This document shows, one piece after another, positions 1 to 8,378 of a stretch of DNA of 64,000 bases. Where the stretch lies: the NCBI RefSeq assembly GCF_001641635.1, contig NZ_LUUB01000063.1, positions 62,001 through 126,000 of the forward strand, in the 5' to 3' direction. This DNA is from Bradyrhizobium centrolobii (lineage in GTDB: Bacteria > Pseudomonadota > Alphaproteobacteria > Rhizobiales > Xanthobacteraceae). Under the pieces are notes generated by a model. The model was given only the letters and a program-made list of their open reading frames with translations. It was not told where the DNA came from and did no database searches. Within the stretch, counting starts at the first letter, position 1. Each line of letters begins with the position of its first letter. The translations under genes were made by a program, and so were the position numbers.

Positions 1-405
1 CGCCGGCCGGTGCGTCAGCGCGATGTCAATGCGGTCCTCGGGCATCGCCGACGGCGCGCGCTCCGGCCATTCGATCAGCACGAGCGTGCCTTCCGGTAGC
101 GGCGACAGTCCGATCTCCTCGAGCTCGCTCTCGTCTTCCACGCGGTAGAGATCGGCGTGCAGCACCGGGAAGGGCGGCAGCTCATAGCCCTGCACCAGCG
201 TGAAGGTCGGGCTCGGCACTTCCAGCGCCTCATCATCGGCGAGATAGCGGATCATGGCGCGCGCCGCTGCGGTCTTGCCGGCACCGAGATCGCCCGACAG
301 CGTGATGAGGTCGCCAGGTCCGACCAGCAACGCGAGATCGGCCATCAGCTGCGCGGTGGCCGTCTCGTTGACAAGAGCGACGGAGAATGTGGCCGGTATG
401 GTCAT
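1..405 (-). CDS. tsaE: TsaE, tRNA t6A synthesis ATPase (3' end outside window)
   Basis: ATPase partner of TsaB/TsaD in threonylcarbamoylation of adenosine 37 in ANN-decoding tRNAs. The reading frame stays open to the window edge, so only the first 135 residues are visible. The Walker A motif GDLGAGKT lies near residues 38-45, followed by the family signature SPTFTLVQGYE and a LYRVEDESELEEIGL block. The ATG overlaps the stop of the upstream divL gene in an ATGA, so the two are translationally coupled. In many Bradyrhizobium genomes TsaE is fused to a C-terminal phosphotransferase (AmgK-like) domain; whether that holds here cannot be seen. tsaB lies elsewhere in this window (49742-50437). Confidence 0.93.
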   Translation of the reverse strand, partial: MTIPATFSVALVNETATAQLMADLALLVGPGDLITLSGDLGAGKTAAARAMIRYLADDEALEVPSPTFTLVQGYELPPFPVLHADLYRVEDESELEEIGLSPLPEGTLVLIEWPERAPSAMPEDRIDIALTHRPA

Positions 406-2906
406 TCGGCGGCGTCGCGATGCGCCGCCTGGTCGGTCGGGAAGTCGCAGATCACGACCGTACCCCTGCCGACGATCGAATCCACCCGCACCCTGCCGCC
501 ATGCAGCTCGACGAAGGAGCGCACCAGCGACAGGCCGAGTCCGGCCCCGCGGTGACGCGAGCCCTGCGAACGGCTTTCGAACCAGTTGAACACCTTGTCC
601 TTCATGTCGGCAGGTATTCCAGGCCCGGAATCTGTCACTGTGAAGACCACGCTGCGCTCGGTGCGGCGCGCGCTGATGCCGACGGCCGAATCCTGTGGAG
701 AAAACCCGACGGCGTTGGCGAGGAGGTTATAGAGCACCTGCACCACGCGTTTCTCGTCGCCGACGAAGCTGCCGACATCGGGCGCGATCTCGACCTTGAG
801 GCGGATGCGGTCGGTGGCGAGCCGGTCCTGGATACCCTCGGCGGCGAGCTCGATGGCCTTGCTGACGTCGACCGGGCCGAGTTCCAGCTTCATCGCGCCG
901 GCGTCGATGGTCGCGAGATCGAGGATGTTGTTGGTCAGCGCCAGCAGCGCATTGGTCGATTTGGTGACGTAGTCGAGATATTCGGCCTGTTTCGGCGTCA
1001 GCGGCCCGGTCGAGGGATCGCTGAGGAAGTGCGCGAAGCCGATGATGGTGGTGAGCGGCGAGCGCAGCTCGTAGGAGACGTGGTGGACGAAATCCACCTT
1101 CATTTGGTCGGCCGCTTCCAGCGCCTCGTTGCGTTCGCGCAGCGCCCGCTCGACATTCTCGGTGTCGGTGATGTCCTGGAACGTCAGCATGGTCGCGCCG
1201 TCTGGCAGCGGCCGGATCATGCCATCGAGCACGCTGCCGTCCTTGCGCTCCAGCTTCAGCGGCACGTCGCCGCGGTTCTCGATCGAGGTGATGGCCTCGC
1301 GGATCTGGCGCCAGACGACGGGATCGTCGAACAGCTGATGGCACCAGCCTTCGACGGTCTGGATATGCGGCTCCTCGCGCAGCGCCTCGTTCGACAATTT
1401 CCACATCCGGGCAAAGGCCGGGTTGAACAACTGCGCCTTGCCGTTGCTGCCGAACACCGCCACGCCCTCGGCGAGGCTGTCCAGCGTCTCGCGCTGGACC
1501 CGGATCAGGCCGTCGAAGCGCCGGGCAAGGTCGAGGCTCTCGGTGACGTCGTCGAACAGATAGGTGACGCCGCCTTCCGGGTTCGGCGTGGTGACGACGG
1601 AGAGCGCGCGACCGTCGGGCAGGAACCAGGTGTCCTGGGCGGCCTCGACCGCGCGATAGGCCTCGTGCAGTTTTGCCTTCCAGGCGCGGAAGTCCGGCTG
1701 CTCCGGCAGCTTGCGTGCGGCGCGGAGCTGGTCGAGCACGCTGGAATCATCGGGATTGCTGTCGAGGAAAGTGCGGTCGAGATCCCACAGTCGCCGGTAG
1801 GAGTCGTTATAGAAGGCGAGCCGCCGCTGGCCGTCGAACACGGCAACGCCCGAGGAGAGCTGGTCCAGCGTGCGGCGGTGCGCTTCCGCCATGCGGACCA
1901 GCGCCGAGCTCAGCGCATCCGCCTCGCTGGCGTCGATCGCAACGCCGACGCTGCCGCCGCCGACATTGACGGCGCGCACGTCATAGATGCGGCGCTCGCC
2001 GCCGATCACGATCGGCAGCCGCGAGGTGAAGTGAGCTGCCTCCTTCAGGCTGCGCTCCATGGCGGTGCGGTCGGCGCTGTCGAGCAGTTCGAGCTTGCGG
2101 TCGTAGGCGTCGGTGACGCTGGTTGCCTCGGTCGCGCGCACATAGGCGGGGTTGGCGTAGGCCAGCGCGCCGTTCTCGGCCTTGGCCCAGATCGGCCACG
2201 GGGCCGCCGCGGCAAAGCCGCGCAGCATCTCGGTCTCGTCGAGCAGCGCCTTGTGGTGGAGGCTGGTCTCAGCCAGTTCGCGCCGCAGGCCTGAGAGTTC
2301 GCGAATCCTGACGATGGCCTGGCCGCCGATGGCACGGCCGATGGCCTCGAGCGTGTGGCCATTGGCGGTGGTCAGGGTGAGCTGGAACCCGTCGCCATGG
2401 TCGCGAAGGGCATCGACGGCGTGATCCATCCGGAGTGCCGGTTCCGGCGGCAGCCAGGTTCCGAAAGCGAGGACGCGCTGCGGAGATGAGTCGCGCGGCA
2501 GCACCATGGAGATGTCACCGGAGATCTGCGCGCGGTTGTCGCCGGCCGGCCAGGAGATCAGGATCTGCGGCTCGGCGAACAGCAATGCGCCGAAGCGGTC
2601 GGCCTGGAGTTGCAGTTCCGCGATCCGCGCGTGCAGCCGCGCCTCGTTCTTCGCCGTGCGGACGCGCGTGCGCATCAACAGGATCGCGGCCACGACCGAG
2701 AAGCCGAGCAGCGCCAGCGCGGTGGTCAGCACCGCGATTTCCTGCCGGTTGAAGTCCAGCATTATGGAGAGTGTGTCGACGAGGTCGGCGGCCTGAGCCG
2801 GCGCAGCCGGCAGCAACGCCGCGAGGGCGCTCCCAAATAGGCCGTTGCGCGCCAGCGGTGTGCACGACAGCAGCGTCCGACGCATCGACACGATCACGCC
2901 TGACAT
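402..2906 (-). CDS. divL: DivL-type PAS sensor kinase with Tyr in the H-box
   Basis: 834-residue membrane-anchored kinase-like protein. There is a signal-like hydrophobic stretch at about 22-40 and a clear membrane helix at about 56-78, then PAS-like segments (about 225-330, 340-455 and 470-585), a dimerisation/phosphoacceptor helix at about 600-665 and a HATPase domain (N-box near 727-735, DSGPGIP at 759-765, GAGLGLSL at 787-794). The H-box reads VSYELRSPLTT: Tyr612 stands where other kinases have His. That substitution defines DivL, which in Caulobacter controls the CckA-ChpT-CtrA phosphorelay and asymmetric division. Adjacency to tsaE agrees with the Caulobacter divL neighbourhood as I remember it. 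Function is inferred from family; the Tyr and domain order are seen directly. Confidence 0.85.
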   Translation of the reverse strand: MSGVIVSMRRTLLSCTPLARNGLFGSALAALLPAAPAQAADLVDTLSIMLDFNRQEIAVLTTALALLGFSVVAAILLMRTRVRTAKNEARLHARIAELQLQADRFGALLFAEPQILISWPAGDNRAQISGDISMVLPRDSSPQRVLAFGTWLPPEPALRMDHAVDALRDHGDGFQLTLTTANGHTLEAIGRAIGGQAIVRIRELSGLRRELAETSLHHKALLDETEMLRGFAAAAPWPIWAKAENGALAYANPAYVRATEATSVTDAYDRKLELLDSADRTAMERSLKEAAHFTSRLPIVIGGERRIYDVRAVNVGGGSVGVAIDASEADALSSALVRMAEAHRRTLDQLSSGVAVFDGQRRLAFYNDSYRRLWDLDRTFLDSNPDDSSVLDQLRAARKLPEQPDFRAWKAKLHEAYRAVEAAQDTWFLPDGRALSVVTTPNPEGGVTYLFDDVTESLDLARRFDGLIRVQRETLDSLAEGVAVFGSNGKAQLFNPAFARMWKLSNEALREEPHIQTVEGWCHQLFDDPVVWRQIREAITSIENRGDVPLKLERKDGSVLDGMIRPLPDGATMLTFQDITDTENVERALRERNEALEAADQMKVDFVHHVSYELRSPLTTIIGFAHFLSDPSTGPLTPKQAEYLDYVTKSTNALLALTNNILDLATIDAGAMKLELGPVDVSKAIELAAEGIQDRLATDRIRLKVEIAPDVGSFVGDEKRVVQVLYNLLANAVGFSPQDSAVGISARRTERSVVFTVTDSGPGIPADMKDKVFNWFESRSQGSRHRGAGLGLSLVRSFVELHGGRVRVDSIVGRGTVVICDFPTDQAAHRDAAE

Positions 2907-3097
2907 AATTGCCCCAAGACCGCACGAATTTACGCGCGACGACTTTCCCCCGCCGCACGCGAATCAAAGGACAATATCCTTAAGCTGACTCGACCGGTAA
3001 GAGTCCAGATCGTGAACGCAAAGGCGGCCCCACAAAAATGCCGGCCGCGCGGTTCCCGCCCATGGTCCCGCGGTGATTCGGGTGGAATTGCGGCGTG

Positions 3098-3556
3098 TTA
3101 GCGGCCGGTCGAGCCGAAACCGCCGTCGCCGCGATGCGTCGCCGACAGCGCGGCCACCGGAACCAGCGTGGCCTGCACCACGGGCGCGATCACCATCTGC
3201 GCGATGCGCTCGCCGCGCTTGATCACAAAGGGAGCGTCGCCGTGATTGATCAGGATGACTTTGATCTCGCCGCGGTAGTCCGCATCGATGGTTCCGGGCG
3301 AGTTCAGCACGGTGACGCCATGCTTGGCGGCGAGCCCGGAGCGCGGCCGCACCTGCGCCTCGTACGCGGCCGGCAATGCGATCGCGAGCCCCGTTGGCAC
3401 CAGCGCATACTTGCCGGGCGCGAGCGTCAGAGGCTCGTCCTCCGCAACCGCCGCCATCAGGTCGAGGCCGGCGGCCTCGGCCGTCTGATAGGCGGGCAGC
3501 GGCAGGCCATCGGCATGGGCCAGGCGTTGCAGTTCGACCGTGACTGTCGTGCTCAA
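3098..3556 (-). CDS. dut: dUTP diphosphatase
   Basis: 152-residue trimeric dUTPase that hydrolyses dUTP to dUMP and pyrophosphate, keeping uracil out of DNA and supplying dUMP for thymidylate synthesis. The conserved motifs appear in order: AGLDLMA (motif 1), RPRSGLAAKHG (motif 2), GTIDADYRGEIKV (motif 3 with the catalytic Asp), RGERIAQMV (motif 4) and the C-terminal P-loop-like RGDGGFGSTGR (motif 5). Length is typical for the family. The ATG overlaps the coaBC stop by 4 nt, so the gene is probably translated with coaBC. The 191-nt gap between dut and divL holds no gene that I can see. Confidence 0.97.
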   Translation of the reverse strand: MSTTVTVELQRLAHADGLPLPAYQTAEAAGLDLMAAVAEDEPLTLAPGKYALVPTGLAIALPAAYEAQVRPRSGLAAKHGVTVLNSPGTIDADYRGEIKVILINHGDAPFVIKRGERIAQMVIAPVVQATLVPVAALSATHRGDGGFGSTGR

Positions 3557-4995
3557 GATGCGGGCTCCAGAGATTTGTCGGCCACGCTCTTTACGACATG
3601 CGCAATCAGTTCGGTGGCGACCTGTTCCTTGGTCATCACCGGCCAGGAATCAACCGCGATCTCACCATTCTTGCGGCTGATCAGATGAACGGTGTTGCGG
3701 TCGCCGCCCATCACGCCGGTTGCGGGCGAGACGTCGTTTGCGACGATCCAGTCGCAGCCCTTGCGCTGTAGCTTGGACTTGGCGTTGTCGATGAGGTGCT
3801 CGGTCTCGGCGGCAAAGCCGATCACGAGCGGCGGGCGTTTGCCGATCAGCTTCGAGATCGTGGCGAGGATGTCGGGGTTCTCGACGAGCTGGAGCGGCGG
3901 CATGCCGGCGGACGTCTTCTTCAGCTTCTGCTCGCCTTCATTGGCGACGCGCCAGTCTGCGACGGCGGCCGCGAAGATCGCGATGTCGACGGGAAGCGAC
4001 GCCTGGACGTGCTCCAGCATCTGCCGTGCCGACTCCACATGCTTGACCGTGACGCCGTCGGGATCGTCGAGATCGACCGGGCCGCTCACCAGAATCACCT
4101 CGGCGCCCGCGGCTTGCGCGGCCGCCGCAATGGCAAAGCCCTGCTTCCCGGAGGAGCGGTTGGCGATGTAGCGGACCGGATCGATCGGCTCATGCGTGGG
4201 ACCCGCGGTGATCAGCACGCGCTTGCCGGCGAGCGGGCGTGGCACCGGCGGCCGCAGCAGGCGCTCGGCGGCAGCGGCGATCTCGATCGCCTCGGACATG
4301 CGGCCGACGCCGGCTTCGCCGGCTTCCGCCATCTCGCCGGAATTGGGCCCGATCAGCACCACGCCGTCGCGCTGAAGCTGCGCCACGTTGCGCCGCGTCG
4401 CCGCGTTGTTCCACATCAGCGGATTCATCGCCGGCGCCAGCAGGATCCTGCGGTTGGTGGCGAGCAGGATGGCGCTGGCGAGATCATCGGCATGGCCGTG
4501 AGCCATCTTGGCCATCAGGTCGGCGGTTGCCGGCGCCACCACGATCAGGTCGCAGTCCCGCGCCAGCCGGATATGGCCCGCATCGAATTCGCTCTGGGGG
4601 TCGAACAGGTCGGTGTAGACGCGCTCATGCGAGAGCGCGCTGACGGCCAGCGAGGTGACGAACTGCTGTGCTGCCTTGGTCAGCACGCAGCGGACCTCGA
4701 TGCGACGTTCCTTCAGCCGGCGGATCAGGTCGAGGGACTTATAGGCCGCGATCCCGCCGCCGATGATCAGGGTGACGCTGGCCTCGGGAAGGGCGCTGGT
4801 GCGCTGGGAGGTGGGGGCCGGAGCAGCGACATCGGGCGGCGCCGCCAATGGCGTCAGCGGCTCCTCGCGGCCCTCGATCAGCTCGCGGAGGATGACCCGG
4901 ACCTCTTCCTCGACCGACCTGCGGTTCTTGGCCGAGCGCAGGCGCAAATAGGTTTTGACGTTCTCGTCGAGCTTGCGGATGGTCAGGCTCGCCAT
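3553..4995 (-). CDS. coaBC: CoaBC with an N-terminal FitA-like ribbon-helix-helix domain
   Basis: Bifunctional enzyme of coenzyme A synthesis: CoaB joins Cys to phosphopantothenate and CoaC decarboxylates the product. Numbered from the ATG at 4995 (480 aa), residues 1-45 form a ribbon-helix-helix domain (MASLTIRKLDENVKTYLRLR, then RRSVEEEVRVILREL) resembling FitA/plasmid-stability antitoxins. A Pro/Ala-rich linker spans 46-73. CoaC follows, with GGGIAAYKS, His141 in AGHIRLAR and Asn191 in PAMNPLMW, then CoaB with AGPTHEPIDPVRYI. The active-site Cys of the CoaC clamp (ACG in E. coli Dfp) is absent; the region reads SGEMAEAGEAGVGRM. A GTG at 5010 is an alternative start, but GGAGGG sits correctly for the ATG. 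The gene lies between ubiB and dut. Confidence 0.93.
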   Translation of the reverse strand: MASLTIRKLDENVKTYLRLRSAKNRRSVEEEVRVILRELIEGREEPLTPLAAPPDVAAPAPTSQRTSALPEASVTLIIGGGIAAYKSLDLIRRLKERRIEVRCVLTKAAQQFVTSLAVSALSHERVYTDLFDPQSEFDAGHIRLARDCDLIVVAPATADLMAKMAHGHADDLASAILLATNRRILLAPAMNPLMWNNAATRRNVAQLQRDGVVLIGPNSGEMAEAGEAGVGRMSEAIEIAAAAERLLRPPVPRPLAGKRVLITAGPTHEPIDPVRYIANRSSGKQGFAIAAAAQAAGAEVILVSGPVDLDDPDGVTVKHVESARQMLEHVQASLPVDIAIFAAAVADWRVANEGEQKLKKTSAGMPPLQLVENPDILATISKLIGKRPPLVIGFAAETEHLIDNAKSKLQRKGCDWIVANDVSPATGVMGGDRNTVHLISRKNGEIAVDSWPVMTKEQVATELIAHVVKSVADKSLEPAS

Positions 4996-5010
4996 GACGC
5001 CCTCCAGCAC

Positions 5011-5057
5011 GAAATGATAGCGATGCTATCATTTCTATGATTGCAGTGCAATCATAG
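5011..5057. promoter_or_regulatory. Two abutting inverted repeats upstream of coaBC (candidate RHH operator)
   Basis: First repeat: 11-bp arms at 5011-5021 and 5025-5035 around GAT, core TGATAGC-GAT-GCTATCA. Second repeat: 10-bp arms CTATGATTGC (5035-5044) and GCAATCATAG (5048-5057) around AGT. Both are perfect, share the 3-nt spacer geometry and touch at 5035. They lie between the ubiB stop and the coaBC start. From memory, the site bound by gonococcal FitA contains TGCTATCA/TGATAGCA half-sites, and TGCTATCA is present at 5024-5031. Because CoaBC itself starts with a FitA-like domain, autoregulation is the natural inference; this is not demonstrated. Confidence 0.65.
5023..5051 (-). promoter_or_regulatory. 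Candidate coaBC promoter overlapped by the inverted repeats
   Basis: On the minus strand TTGCAC (5051-5046) and TAGCAT (5028-5023) are separated by exactly 17 nt, a good sigma-70 spacing. Both hexamers lie inside the inverted repeats, so a protein bound there would block RNA polymerase. Transcription would start about 20 nt upstream of the ATG at 4995. Predicted by eye only. Confidence 0.4.
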
Positions 5058-6626
5058 ATTCCGGACGGCGATCAGGATGCCGATGAAGGTCGCGGCGATG
5101 ATCCAGAGCGCCACGGTGCGCCACCGGTTCTTGCGGCCCTCGCTGCGGCCCATCGCCGCGATGCTCTCCGGCGACAGCCGCAGGCCCTCCCGCGTCATGA
5201 TCTCGAGCTGCTCCAGCACCTTGACCGAGCGGGCGGCGATGTCGGGCACGTTCATCAGGACGCGGGCGAGGTCGCCGCTGCCAGCGAGCGCGCCCTGCAC
5301 CCGGCCAATGGGTCCGAGATTGCGCTGGATCCATTCGCGCACCACGGGATCGGCGGTCTTCCAGATGTCGAGCCTGGGGTCGAAGCCGCGTGCCACGCCC
5401 TCGACCACCACCATGGTCTTCTGGAGCAGGATCAGTTCGGGCCGGGTGCGCATGTCGAACAGCCCGGTGACCTCGAGCAGCAGCGTGAGCAGCCGCGCCA
5501 TCGAGATTTCCTCGGCGGTGCGGTTGTGGATCGGCTCGCCGATGGCGCGGATCGCCTGCGCAAAGTTCTCGACCGAATGGTGCGAGGGCACGTAGCCGGC
5601 CTCGAAATGAACTTCCGCCACGCGGCGATAGTCGCGGGTGATGAAGCCGAGCAGGATCTCGGCGAGGAAGCGCCGCTCCTTCAATCCCAGCCGGCCCATG
5701 ATGCCGAAATCGATTGCGACCAGACGCCCCGCATCGTCCAGGAACAGGTTGCCCGGATGCATGTCGGCGTGGAAGAAGCCGTCGCGCAGCGCGTGTCGCA
5801 GAAAACTCTGGATGACCTTGCGGCCGAGATCGGGCAGGTCGACCTTCGCTTCCCGCAACCGCGCATGATCGTTCAGCGCGATGCCGTCGATCCATTCCAG
5901 CGTCAGCACGTTGTGCGTGGTGCGGTCCCAGTCGACCGTGGGAACGCGGAAATCCGGATCGTCCTGCGTATTCTCCGCCATCTCGGACAGCGCAGCCGCC
6001 TCTAGCCGCAAGTCCATCTCCATGGCCACCGACCGCGACATGGTGTTGACGACTTCGACCAGGCGCAGGCGCCGCGCCTCGGCCGAATAGATCTCGGCCC
6101 TGTGCGCGACGAAGAAGAAATCGGAGAGGTCGCGCCGGAAACGCGAGGCCACGTTGGGCCGCAGCACCTTGATCGCGACCGGCTTGCGGATGCCGTCGCG
6201 CAGCACCTCGCCGCGATGCACCTGTGCGATCGAAGCGGCTGCGACCGGCGGCCCGAAGCTCACGAACACGTCCTTCAGCGGACGCTCCAGCGACGTTGCG
6301 ATCGCGGCTTCGGCGTCTTCCTGCGGAAACGGCGGCAGCCGGTCCTGGAGGCTTTCGAGGTCGCGCGCAATGACGACGCCGACGACGTCGGGGCGCGTCG
6401 CCAGGAATTGCCCGAGCTTCAGATAAGCGGGCCCCATCCGGGTCAGCGCGCGCGACAGTCGCGGTCCGTGCTTGGGGCCGCGCCGCTCGATGAGGCGTGC
6501 AAGCTTCAGCGCGAGCTGTCCGGGCGGCGGCACCAGACCCGGATCGACGGAACCGAACACGCCCTCACGCGCAAACACGAACGCGGCGCGGGTCAGGCGC
6601 GCAATGTGGGTGATGGCAGAGATCAC
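5052..6626 (-). CDS. ubiB: UbiB, ABC1-family kinase-like ubiquinone biosynthesis protein
   Basis: 524-residue atypical kinase/ATPase needed for ubiquinone synthesis at the inner membrane. The UbiB hallmarks are present: the KxGQ motif (YLKLGQFLATRP, residues 69-79) that replaces the usual kinase nucleotide loop, the Ala-rich loop AAASIAQVH, the invariant Lys in VAIKVLRP, the catalytic-loop-like FFHADMHPGN and the metal-binding AIDFGIMG. A hydrophobic segment near the C terminus (TVALWIIAATFIGILIAV) should anchor it in the membrane. It overlaps ubiE by 4 nt and precedes coaBC, so the cluster joins ubiquinone and CoA synthesis. The stop codon lies inside the second inverted repeat upstream of coaBC. 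Confidence 0.95.
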   Translation of the reverse strand: MISAITHIARLTRAAFVFAREGVFGSVDPGLVPPPGQLALKLARLIERRGPKHGPRLSRALTRMGPAYLKLGQFLATRPDVVGVVIARDLESLQDRLPPFPQEDAEAAIATSLERPLKDVFVSFGPPVAAASIAQVHRGEVLRDGIRKPVAIKVLRPNVASRFRRDLSDFFFVAHRAEIYSAEARRLRLVEVVNTMSRSVAMEMDLRLEAAALSEMAENTQDDPDFRVPTVDWDRTTHNVLTLEWIDGIALNDHARLREAKVDLPDLGRKVIQSFLRHALRDGFFHADMHPGNLFLDDAGRLVAIDFGIMGRLGLKERRFLAEILLGFITRDYRRVAEVHFEAGYVPSHHSVENFAQAIRAIGEPIHNRTAEEISMARLLTLLLEVTGLFDMRTRPELILLQKTMVVVEGVARGFDPRLDIWKTADPVVREWIQRNLGPIGRVQGALAGSGDLARVLMNVPDIAARSVKVLEQLEIMTREGLRLSPESIAAMGRSEGRKNRWRTVALWIIAATFIGILIAVRNL

Positions 6627-7384
6627 AAACGCCAGCCCGAATGCAGTGCGACGATGCTGCCGGACAATGTCTGCCAGCTCACGCGGGCGAAGCCGGCATC
6701 GCGGATCATGTCGGCGAAGGCGTTGGGCTTCGGAAACTTGCGGATCGATTCGACGAGATATTGATAGGACTCGGCGTCGCCCGTCACCATCCGGCCGAGC
6801 GGCGGGATCACGTTGAAGGAGAACAGGTCATAGAGGCGGTCGAGCCCGGGTACCTCGACGGTGGAGAATTCCAGGCACAGGAAGCGGCTGCCCGGCTTCA
6901 GCACGCGATAGGCCTCGCGCAGGGCGAGATCGATCCGCGGCACGTTGCGGATGCCGAAAGCGATCGTATACGCGTCGAAGCTGCGATCGGCGAAGGCGAG
7001 CGCTTCGGCATTGCCTTCGACGAAGTCGACCTGGGTCTCCAGATGCCGCTTCGCAGCGCGCTCCCGCCCCACGGCCAGCATGTTGGCGTTGATGTCGCAG
7101 ATCGTGGCGTGGAAGCCGGGGCCCGCCGCCTTGGCGGCGCGGAAGGCGATGTCGCCGGTGCCGCCGGCGACGTCGAGCAGCGCGAACGGCCGGTCGCTCC
7201 TGGGCGGATCGAGCGTGTTGATCATGATGTCTTTCCAGACCCGGTGCAGGCCGGCCGACATCAGGTCGTTCATCAGGTCGTAACGCGAGGCAACGCTGTG
7301 AAACACATCGTTCACCAGCGTCTGCTTGTCGCCCAGGGGGACGTCCCTGAAACCAAAATGCGTGGTGTCGCCCGGCCGATCCAT
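6623..7384 (-). CDS. ubiE: UbiE, demethylmenaquinone/2-methoxy-6-polyprenyl-1,4-benzoquinol methyltransferase
   Basis: 253-residue SAM-dependent C-methyltransferase of ubiquinone synthesis. The SAM-binding glycine motif LLDVAGGTGDIAFR, the acidic motif after strand 2 (ATICDINANML), and the UbiE-specific blocks SRYDLMNDLMSAGLHRVWK and AYTIAFGIRN are all visible, as is the C-terminal SYQYLVESIRKFP. Length is typical. It is the first gene of the minus-strand ubiE-ubiB-coaBC-dut-divL-tsaE run and is divergent from mutM, with about 80 nt between the start codons that must hold both promoters. Confidence 0.97.
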   Translation of the reverse strand: MDRPGDTTHFGFRDVPLGDKQTLVNDVFHSVASRYDLMNDLMSAGLHRVWKDIMINTLDPPRSDRPFALLDVAGGTGDIAFRAAKAAGPGFHATICDINANMLAVGRERAAKRHLETQVDFVEGNAEALAFADRSFDAYTIAFGIRNVPRIDLALREAYRVLKPGSRFLCLEFSTVEVPGLDRLYDLFSFNVIPPLGRMVTGDAESYQYLVESIRKFPKPNAFADMIRDAGFARVSWQTLSGSIVALHSGWRL

Positions 7385-7465
7385 TACTCTACTCCGCGAG
7401 GCGGACCATAGCGCGGCCGCCGCAATGGCGCTATCACACTGCCCTCATAAGGTGAATGCCTGACC

Positions 7466-8347
7466 ATGCCCGAATTGCCCGAAGTCGAGACCGTCCGCCG
7501 CGGCCTCCAGCCCGTCATGGAGGGCGCCAGGATCCTCAATGCCGAGGCCCGCCGGGCCGATCTTCGCTTCCCTTTTCAGCCGGATTTCGTGGCCCGGCTC
7601 CAGGGCCAGATCGTCACGGGGCTCGGCCGCCGCGCAAAATATCTCATGGCCGATCTCGCCTCCGGCGACGTGCTGCTGATGCATCTGGGCATGTCGGGCT
7701 CGTTCCGTGTCATCAAGCCGGACAACGAGGCGGCGCCGGGCGAGTTTCACTATCCGCGCGGCAAGGACAGCACGCACGACCACGTGCTGTTTCGGATGTC
7801 CTCGGGCGCCGACATCGTGTTCAACGATCCGCGCCGCTTCGGTTACATGAAAGTGATCGCGCGCAACGCGCTCGATGAGGAGCCATTGCTGCGCGGGCTT
7901 GGCCCCGAGCCGCTCGGCAATGAATTCGATGCCGCGATGCTGGCGCGGTCATGCGCCGGCAAGACCACGAGCCTCAAAGCGTCGCTGCTCGACCAGCGCG
8001 TGGTGGCAGGGCTCGGCAACATCTATGTCTGCGAGGCGCTGCATCGCTCGCATCTGTCGCCGCGGCGGATCGCCGCCACACTCGCGACCAAGAAGGGCGA
8101 GCCGACCGATCACGCCAAGCGGCTGGTCGGCGCGATTCACACCGTGCTCAATGACGCCATCAAGGCCGGCGGCTCGTCGCTGCGCGACCATCGCCAGACG
8201 TCGGGCGAGCTCGGCTACTTCCAGCACTCCTTCAAGGTCTATGACCGCGAGGGCGAGACCTGCAAGACGCCGGGCTGCGGCGGCACCGTGAAGCGCTTCA
8301 CCCAGAATGGGCGATCGACCTTCTGGTGCCCGAAATGTCAAAAGTGA
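7466..8347 (+). CDS. mutM: Formamidopyrimidine-DNA glycosylase
   Basis: 293-residue base-excision-repair glycosylase/AP lyase that removes 8-oxoguanine and formamidopyrimidines. The N terminus MPELPEVETVRRG supplies the catalytic Pro2 and Glu3 once Met is removed, which fixes the start. The helix-two-turn-helix LDQRVVAGLGNIYVCEAL and a C-terminal zinc finger with four Cys (CKTPGC and CPKC) are complete. The gene is divergent from ubiE. Its 3' flank carries a strong stem-loop belonging to an intergenic repeat, which may also terminate transcription. Confidence 0.98.
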   Translation: MPELPEVETVRRGLQPVMEGARILNAEARRADLRFPFQPDFVARLQGQIVTGLGRRAKYLMADLASGDVLLMHLGMSGSFRVIKPDNEAAPGEFHYPRGKDSTHDHVLFRMSSGADIVFNDPRRFGYMKVIARNALDEEPLLRGLGPEPLGNEFDAAMLARSCAGKTTSLKASLLDQRVVAGLGNIYVCEALHRSHLSPRRIAATLATKKGEPTDHAKRLVGAIHTVLNDAIKAGGSSLRDHRQTSGELGYFQHSFKVYDREGETCKTPGCGGTVKRFTQNGRSTFWCPKCQK

Positions 8348-8378
8348 GGGCCCGTATTCCCGCCTGAAAAGCGCGAAG

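Noticed and set aside
387..2294. 635-residue open frame on the plus strand
   Set aside because: Antisense to divL; composition (Arg, His, Asp, Gly, Ala-rich) is that of a GC-rich reverse-frame shadow and no domain is seen.
4996..5010. GTG start for coaBC at 5010
   Set aside because: The ATG at 4995 has GGAGGG correctly spaced and begins the RHH strand MASLTIRKL; the GTG would add 5 residues and touch the operator.
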